Shown: one piece after another, positions 56,610 through 64,000 of the stretch
How the letters are laid out: every line of letters starts with the position of its first letter
Numbering within the stretch: position 1 is the stretch's first letter
DNA from: Rubrivivax sp.
GTDB lineage: Bacteria; Pseudomonadota; Gammaproteobacteria; Burkholderiales; Burkholderiaceae_C
Direction of reading: 5' to 3'
DNA: 64,000 nucleotides
Assembly (NCBI GenBank): GCA_030680415.1
Contig: JAUXVE010000098.1
Span: 33,897-97,896 of the forward strand
Program-made: the position numbers and the translations under genes
The notes under the pieces: model-generated
The model's database searches: none
The model's input: only the letters and a program-made list of their open reading frames with translations
What the model was told of the DNA's origin: nothing

Positions 56610-57599
56610 ATGAGCAGCCCCACGCCCGCGCCCTACGACCCCGGCGCCAAGCAGAAGTCGCAGGCCAAGACCTCGCGCATTCCGATCAAGGTCGTGCCGG
56701 CCGCGCCGGGCGCCGTGCTGAAGAAGCCCGAGTGGATCCGCGTCAAGGCCGGCAGCCCGAGCACGCGCTTCCACGAGATCAAGCAGATCCTGCGCGAGCA
56801 CCAACTGCATACGGTGTGCGAGGAAGCCTCGTGCCCGAACATCGGCGAATGTTTCGGCAAGGGCACCGCCACCTTCATGATCATGGGCGACAAGTGCACG
56901 CGACGCTGCCCCTTCTGCGACGTCGGCCACGGCCGCCCCGACCCGCTGGACGCCAGCGAGCCCGAGAACCTGGCGCGCACGATCGCCGCGCTCAAGCTCA
57001 GGTACGTGGTCATCACCAGCGTCGACCGCGACGACCTGCGTGACGGCGGCGCCGGCCACTTCGTCGACTGCATCCGCAAGACGCGCGAACTGTCGCCGCA
57101 GACCAAGATCGAGATCCTGGTGCCCGACTTCCGCGGCCGCGCCGACCGTGCGCTGGATGTCCTGACGGCCGCGCCGCCCGACGTCATGAACCACAACCTG
57201 GAGACCACGCCGCGCCTGTACAGGCAAGCACGGCCGGGCTCCGACTACCAGTTCAGCCTGACGCTGCTGCAGCGTTTCAAGCAGGCCGTGCCCGGCGTGC
57301 CGACCAAGAGCGGCGTCATGGTCGGCCTGGGCGAAACCGACGCAGAAATCCTGCAGGTGATGCGCGACATGCGCACGCACGGCATCGACATGTTGACCAT
57401 CGGCCAGTACCTGGCCCCCAGCGGCCACCACCTGCCGGTGCGGCGCTACGTGCACCCCGACACCTTCCGCATGTTCGAACGCGAAGCGGCGGCGATGGGC
57501 TTCACGCACGCCGCCGTGGGCGCGATGGTGCGGTCGAGCTACCACGCCGACCAGCAGGCGCATGCTGCGGGCGTGGCCGACGCCATCGCCGGCGCGTAA
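56610..57599 (+). CDS. lipA: lipoyl synthase (radical SAM)
   Basis: LipA inserts two sulfur atoms into octanoyl groups, using S-adenosylmethionine and two iron-sulfur clusters. The 329-residue protein has the auxiliary cluster motif [12 protein letters not shown], the radical SAM motif [13 protein letters not shown] and a C-terminal RSSYHADQQ with the conserved Ser. The start at 56610 is chosen because it gives the usual N-terminal length. The eutB gene begins 21 bp downstream. Confidence 0.96.
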   Translation: MSSPTPAPYDPGAKQKSQAKTSRIPIKVVPAAPGAVLKKPEWIRVKAGSPSTRFHEIKQILREHQLHTVCEEASCPNIGECFGKGTATFMIMGDKCTRRCPFCDVGHGRPDPLDASEPENLARTIAALKLRYVVITSVDRDDLRDGGAGHFVDCIRKTRELSPQTKIEILVPDFRGRADRALDVLTAAPPDVMNHNLETTPRLYRQARPGSDYQFSLTLLQRFKQAVPGVPTKSGVMVGLGETDAEILQVMRDMRTHGIDMLTIGQYLAPSGHHLPVRRYVHPDTFRMFEREAAAMGFTHAAVGAMVRSSYHADQQAHAAGVADAIAGA

Positions 57600-57620
57600 C
57601 GCAGCTGCAGCGCAACCGGC

Positions 57621-60918
<3,298 letters not shown>

Positions 60919-60933
60919 GAGGGCTCCACTGCC

Positions 60934-61758
60934 ATGCATGCCGGGAGGCGCCAGGGGGCCGGGTTGGTGAGTGTCTCGATCACCGGCCTGCGCTCGGAAC
61001 TGGGCGGCATCGTTGCCCGGCAGCCCGTGCCGGCTGCCGCAGCCGGCGTGCACATCAACCTCGCCGGCCAGCAGGCCAACACGCTCTTGCACGACGGCCA
61101 CGCCTGGGTGGATTTCGCCAGCACGGCGCGCGGCGGCGTCCGGCGGGCGATGCATGCCGCCCAAGTGGCAGGCGCGCCGATGCTCGTGCATGCCAGCTTT
61201 GCCTTCGTGCAGGCCGTCGAGCAGGGTGGCCGCTTGGACAAGCCGCTGCGTTCAGCGGTCGAGGCCATCCTCGAATGCGAGGCGATGGCGCTGTCTGGGC
61301 CGGTGCCGGCCTGCGTCGTGCGCCTGGGCTATCTGTATGGGCCGGCGAGCGCTGATCTGCGCGCCTATCGCGACGCCTTTCGTCTGGGCCGGCCTTACTG
61401 GTCGGGTTCTTCGAAGGCACTCCAGTACCACCTCCACCAATTCGATGCCGGCTCGGCCGTGCTCGGCGCGGCCAGGCTGCGCAACGTGGGCAAGGTCCTG
61501 TACGCAACCGACGGCACGGCGGTGTCGTGCAGGCATTTGATGGATGCGTTCGCGCACCGCGTGGGTCGGCCAAGCCCGTTGCATCTGCCATCGTGGTCCA
61601 AAGTCCTCGCCCAGCTGATCATCCGCGAGGAGCACATGCAGCAAGTGGCGCTGACCATGCCGAGTCGGCCACCGACGCCGCGCGTGCCGGGGTGGAAGCC
61701 GAAATTTCCGGACTACCGCAAAGGTCTCGATCAAGTCATCGAGGCCTGGAGCCCATGA
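60934..61758 (+). CDS. NAD(P)-dependent epimerase/dehydratase-like protein lacking its N-terminus
   Basis: This 274-residue protein belongs to the extended SDR / epimerase superfamily. The segment GVHINLAGQQANTLLHDGHA and MLVHASFAFVQAV correspond to the strand after the cofactor motif and to the Ser region, and CVVRLGYLYGP is the substrate-side motif. The first beta-alpha-beta unit with GxxGxxG, normally about 50 residues, is missing, so the cofactor fold is incomplete. The gene may be truncated or wrongly started; nothing in the 15 bases upstream supplies the missing part. Confidence 0.65.
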   Translation: MHAGRRQGAGLVSVSITGLRSELGGIVARQPVPAAAAGVHINLAGQQANTLLHDGHAWVDFASTARGGVRRAMHAAQVAGAPMLVHASFAFVQAVEQGGRLDKPLRSAVEAILECEAMALSGPVPACVVRLGYLYGPASADLRAYRDAFRLGRPYWSGSSKALQYHLHQFDAGSAVLGAARLRNVGKVLYATDGTAVSCRHLMDAFAHRVGRPSPLHLPSWSKVLAQLIIREEHMQQVALTMPSRPPTPRVPGWKPKFPDYRKGLDQVIEAWSP

Positions 61759-61899
61759 GCCACCAGCGCGGCAGCATGCATCCCAGTGACGCCGCATACA
61801 GGGCACGGTTCGACGAACGGCTGGCGCAGGCCGTCCGGCGGCGGCTCCTTTGCGCAGCCAATGCGACCGATCGATGTGCCAGGCCAATCAGGAGCCCGT

Positions 61900-62970
61900 A
61901 TGACCAAGATCCGTACCGGACAGGCCCCAGCGCCATTGACGCGCGCGCAGTTTCAAGAGCGTTTCAATGTGCGTTTCTACGATCCTGCCTTCGAAGGCGA
62001 ACGTGACGCCATTGCACGGCTCGAGGCCATCGCCTGGGATGCCATGCAGGAGGGCCGCAAGGCGCCGGTCACCCGGCGCGCCGGCCGCGGCTACGCGGAC
62101 CCCAGCTACGAGGTGTCGGTGCAGTGGCTGGACACCCGCAGGCGCCTGAAGGCGGCGCAGAAGCGTTGGGGCGAACGCGTGGCGCCGTCGCGTGTGCTGC
62201 TGATCTGCGGCAGCGCACGCAACGACGGCACCTGTCCGGGCGAGGTCTCGAAGACCTGGCGGCTGACCGAATTGGCACAGCACGTCGTCGAGCGCGCGGG
62301 CATGCAGGCCGACGTCCTGGATCTGAGTCTGGTCACGTCGGAGTACGGCCGCAACATCCATCCGTGCAAGGGCTGTGTGTCGAGCGCCATGCCGCTGTGC
62401 CACTGGCCCTGCAGCTGTTACCCGAACCACGCGCTGAACCAGGCCGACGACTGGATGGCCGAGATCTACGAGCGGTGGGTGGCGGCCCACGCCGTGATCA
62501 TCCTGGCGCCGACCTATTGGTACCAGTCGCCGAGCCCGTTGAAGCTGATGATCGACCGCATGGTCTGTGCCGACGGCGGCAATCCCGATCCGACGACGAC
62601 CCACGGCAAGCACGTGGCCGAGGCCAAGCGCATCGAGGAGCAGGGCTGGGACTACCCCAAGCACCTTGCCGGCCGGGCCTATGGCGTCGTGGTGCACGGT
62701 GACGTGGCCGGCATCGAGGCGCACCGGCGCAATCTCACTGACTGGCTGGAATGGATGGGGCTGATCGACGCCGGCGCGGCCGCCAAGCTCGACCGACACA
62801 TCGGGTACTACGAGCCCTACTACAACAGCCACGACGCCCTCGACAAGGACAAGGCGGTGCAGGAGGAGGTTCGCAACGTCGCCCGCTCGGTGGTTCGGGC
62901 GGTCGAGGAACTGCGCGCCGGGCGGCTGAGCCAACCCGACAAGCAGATCAAGTGGCCGCGCACGAAGTAG
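61900..62970 (+). CDS. flavodoxin-fold NAD(P)H-dependent reductase
   Basis: This 356-residue protein has an NADPH-dependent FMN reductase / flavodoxin-like domain in its middle (SRVLLICGSARNDGTCPGEV, then HPCKGCVSSAMPLCHWPCSC, a Cys-rich segment, and LAPTYWYQSPSPLKLMIDRM). It has extensions at both ends. The Cys-rich loop could hold a metal or cluster. AGGAG (61890-61894) supports ATG 61900. Its exact reaction is unknown. Confidence 0.82.
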   Translation: MTKIRTGQAPAPLTRAQFQERFNVRFYDPAFEGERDAIARLEAIAWDAMQEGRKAPVTRRAGRGYADPSYEVSVQWLDTRRRLKAAQKRWGERVAPSRVLLICGSARNDGTCPGEVSKTWRLTELAQHVVERAGMQADVLDLSLVTSEYGRNIHPCKGCVSSAMPLCHWPCSCYPNHALNQADDWMAEIYERWVAAHAVIILAPTYWYQSPSPLKLMIDRMVCADGGNPDPTTTHGKHVAEAKRIEEQGWDYPKHLAGRAYGVVVHGDVAGIEAHRRNLTDWLEWMGLIDAGAAAKLDRHIGYYEPYYNSHDALDKDKAVQEEVRNVARSVVRAVEELRAGRLSQPDKQIKWPRTK

Positions 62971-62995
62971 GCCGCAGAGTCAGAGCCGGTACAAG

Positions 62996-63805
62996 CTACC
63001 GGTCGCGGAACAGTCCGTCGATATTGGGCAGTTGATCGAAGCGGGAGAAGGTCCCGCTGTCCGCGATCTCGGTTGCGGCCTGCAGGAACCCGGCCCATGC
63101 CGTGCGCGCCAGCGTTCCGCCGACGCTGATCCGGCGCACGCCCAAGGCGGCCGCCTCGGCAACCGTCATGAACGGCGCGTTGATCAGCAGGTTGACCGGT
63201 TTGGGCGCCACCGCGGCGACGATCGCGGTGATGTGCTCGACCTTGTCTATGCGTGGCGCGTAGAGGCAGTCGGCGCCTGCTTCCGAATACGCGCCCAGCC
63301 GCCGGATCGTCTCGTCGATGTCGGGGCGTCCGCACACGAAGCCCTCGGAGCGGCCGGTGAGAACGATGCCGGTACCAGTCTCGTCGATGGCACGCCGCGC
63401 GGCCCGCACACGCGCCACCGCCAGATCGAAGTCATGCAGGGGATGTGTCTCGTCGCCGGTGGAGTCTTCGATCGAGAGCCCGGCGATCCCCGTGCCTGCG
63501 GCGAGCTTCACGTTCTCGGCGACGTGCTGCGGATCCACCGCGTAGCCGCCCTCGAAGTCCGCATTCACCGGCACCTTCACCGCGGCCACGATGCGTCGCA
63601 GATGCTCGAGCACCTGAGCAAGAGTGACCTGATTGTCCGCGCGGCCCAAGGTCCAGGCGAAGCCGGCGCTGGTCGTCGCCAGTGCCTTGAAGCCCATCTG
63701 CTCCAGCACCCGCGCGCTGCCTGCGTCCCACGGGTTCGGCATCACGAAGCAGCCGGCGGCGTGCAGGCGCTGGAACGTCAGGACCCCGTCACTGTTTACT
63801 GCCAT
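62996..63805 (-). CDS. isocitrate lyase / PEP mutase family protein
   Basis: This 269-residue TIM-barrel enzyme belongs to the PEP mutase/isocitrate lyase superfamily (small oxaloacetate decarboxylase / methylisocitrate lyase-like group). It has MPNPWDAGSARVLEQMGFKA, the metal-binding PVNADFEGGYAVDP and GIAGLSIEDSTGD. The catalytic loop Cys of isocitrate lyase (KKCGH) is absent, so another C-C or P-C lyase reaction is likely. GGAG before the ATG at 63805 favours this start over an upstream one at 63841. Confidence 0.85.
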   Translation of the reverse strand: MAVNSDGVLTFQRLHAAGCFVMPNPWDAGSARVLEQMGFKALATTSAGFAWTLGRADNQVTLAQVLEHLRRIVAAVKVPVNADFEGGYAVDPQHVAENVKLAAGTGIAGLSIEDSTGDETHPLHDFDLAVARVRAARRAIDETGTGIVLTGRSEGFVCGRPDIDETIRRLGAYSEAGADCLYAPRIDKVEHITAIVAAVAPKPVNLLINAPFMTVAEAAALGVRRISVGGTLARTAWAGFLQAATEIADSGTFSRFDQLPNIDGLFRDR

Positions 63806-63845
63806 GTCATGACTCCAAGAGCGAAATGGAGGGCGCATCATGCTC

Positions 63846-64000
63846 CTAGCGAACGCCGGCGTCCTTCTCGCCCGGCAGCCACGCCACGACGGCAGCGGTG
63901 CAGGCGGCGATCAACGCCATGCCCCACAGCAGCGCACCGAAGCTCGACGCCTTCACGACCGGCCCGAGCAGCCACACCGCCAGTGAGCTGATGCCGATCG
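63846..64000 (-). CDS. membrane transporter C-terminus, runs off the window
   Basis: The minus strand reads 51 codons without a stop from the window edge to a TAG at 63846-63848. They give two hydrophobic stretches (SLAVWLLGPVVKASSFGALL and MALIAACTAAVVAWLPGEK) and a short charged tail. This is what the end of a major facilitator transporter looks like, but the family cannot be confirmed from so little sequence. Confidence 0.5.
   Translation of the reverse strand, partial: IGISSLAVWLLGPVVKASSFGALLWGMALIAACTAAVVAWLPGEKDAGVR

Overview
The window is a 64 kb stretch of very GC-rich chromosome (roughly 70% by eye) with dense, mostly ordinary bacterial genes. It looks like a betaproteobacterium of the order Burkholderiales, probably from the Rubrivivax/Leptothrix/Methylibium side. 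The clues are the glnA - DUF4124 - ntrB - ntrC order, NsrR beside CcoG, a Bug-family (TctC) binding protein, a Lys/Ala-rich histone H1-like protein, and CCCTCTCCC/GGGAGAGGG palindromes between genes. No rRNA, tRNA, CRISPR array, insertion sequence or prophage was recognised.

Layout. 0-6 kb: a two-component system, a DUF6064 membrane protein, a Tat-type aldo/keto reductase, and ccoG divergent from nsrR with an NsrR-like operator between them. 6-12 kb: an RND efflux pair whose adaptor has an in-frame TGA at its fifth codon, then a membrane sensor-like protein. 12-20 kb: sdaA, an SQR-like flavoprotein and gcvTHP behind a tandem glycine riboswitch, so glycine and serine breakdown sit together. 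20-29 kb: a TAXI-type TRAP transporter with DUF1850, a CoA-binding protein, metY, an RraA-like protein, an ornithine cyclodeaminase-like enzyme and a secreted subtilase. 28.8-36 kb: acyl-CoA synthetase, enoyl-CoA hydratase, a TumE/TumA-type toxin-antitoxin pair, a class V aminotransferase, small S4 and VF530 proteins, and ETF-ubiquinone oxidoreductase.

36-48.7 kb: a CysZ/EI24-like membrane protein, a MoaB/CinA-like protein and the nitrogen-control locus glnA - DUF4124 - ntrB - ntrC, with a sigma-54 promoter before glnA. A chemotaxis region follows: an inverted 3' fragment of a chemoreceptor gene, a secreted Cache protein and an intact receptor. Next is a decayed region with a split chromate transporter, a Bug protein with an internal deletion, and a deletion that joins the front of a GNAT gene to the back of tcuB. 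48.8-64 kb: M16 peptidase, histone-like protein, DUF1688 protein, ParA-like ATPase, lipB, a secreted protein, SUI1-type factor, Fnr-like regulator, a tight lipA-eutB-eutC-adenine deaminase run, an epimerase lacking its N-terminus, a flavodoxin-fold reductase, a PEP-mutase-family enzyme and the tail of a transporter.

The most notable features are the signs of gene decay (efflux adaptor, chemoreceptor fragment, Bug protein, tcuB/GNAT fusion, headless epimerase), the regulatory sites (NsrR operator, sigma-54 promoter, glycine riboswitch), and two suggestive neighbourhoods: lipA-eutBC-adenine deaminase, and a free Cache protein beside a chemoreceptor. No clearly new multi-gene system was found. 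All calls come from reading the sequence; no database search was run.
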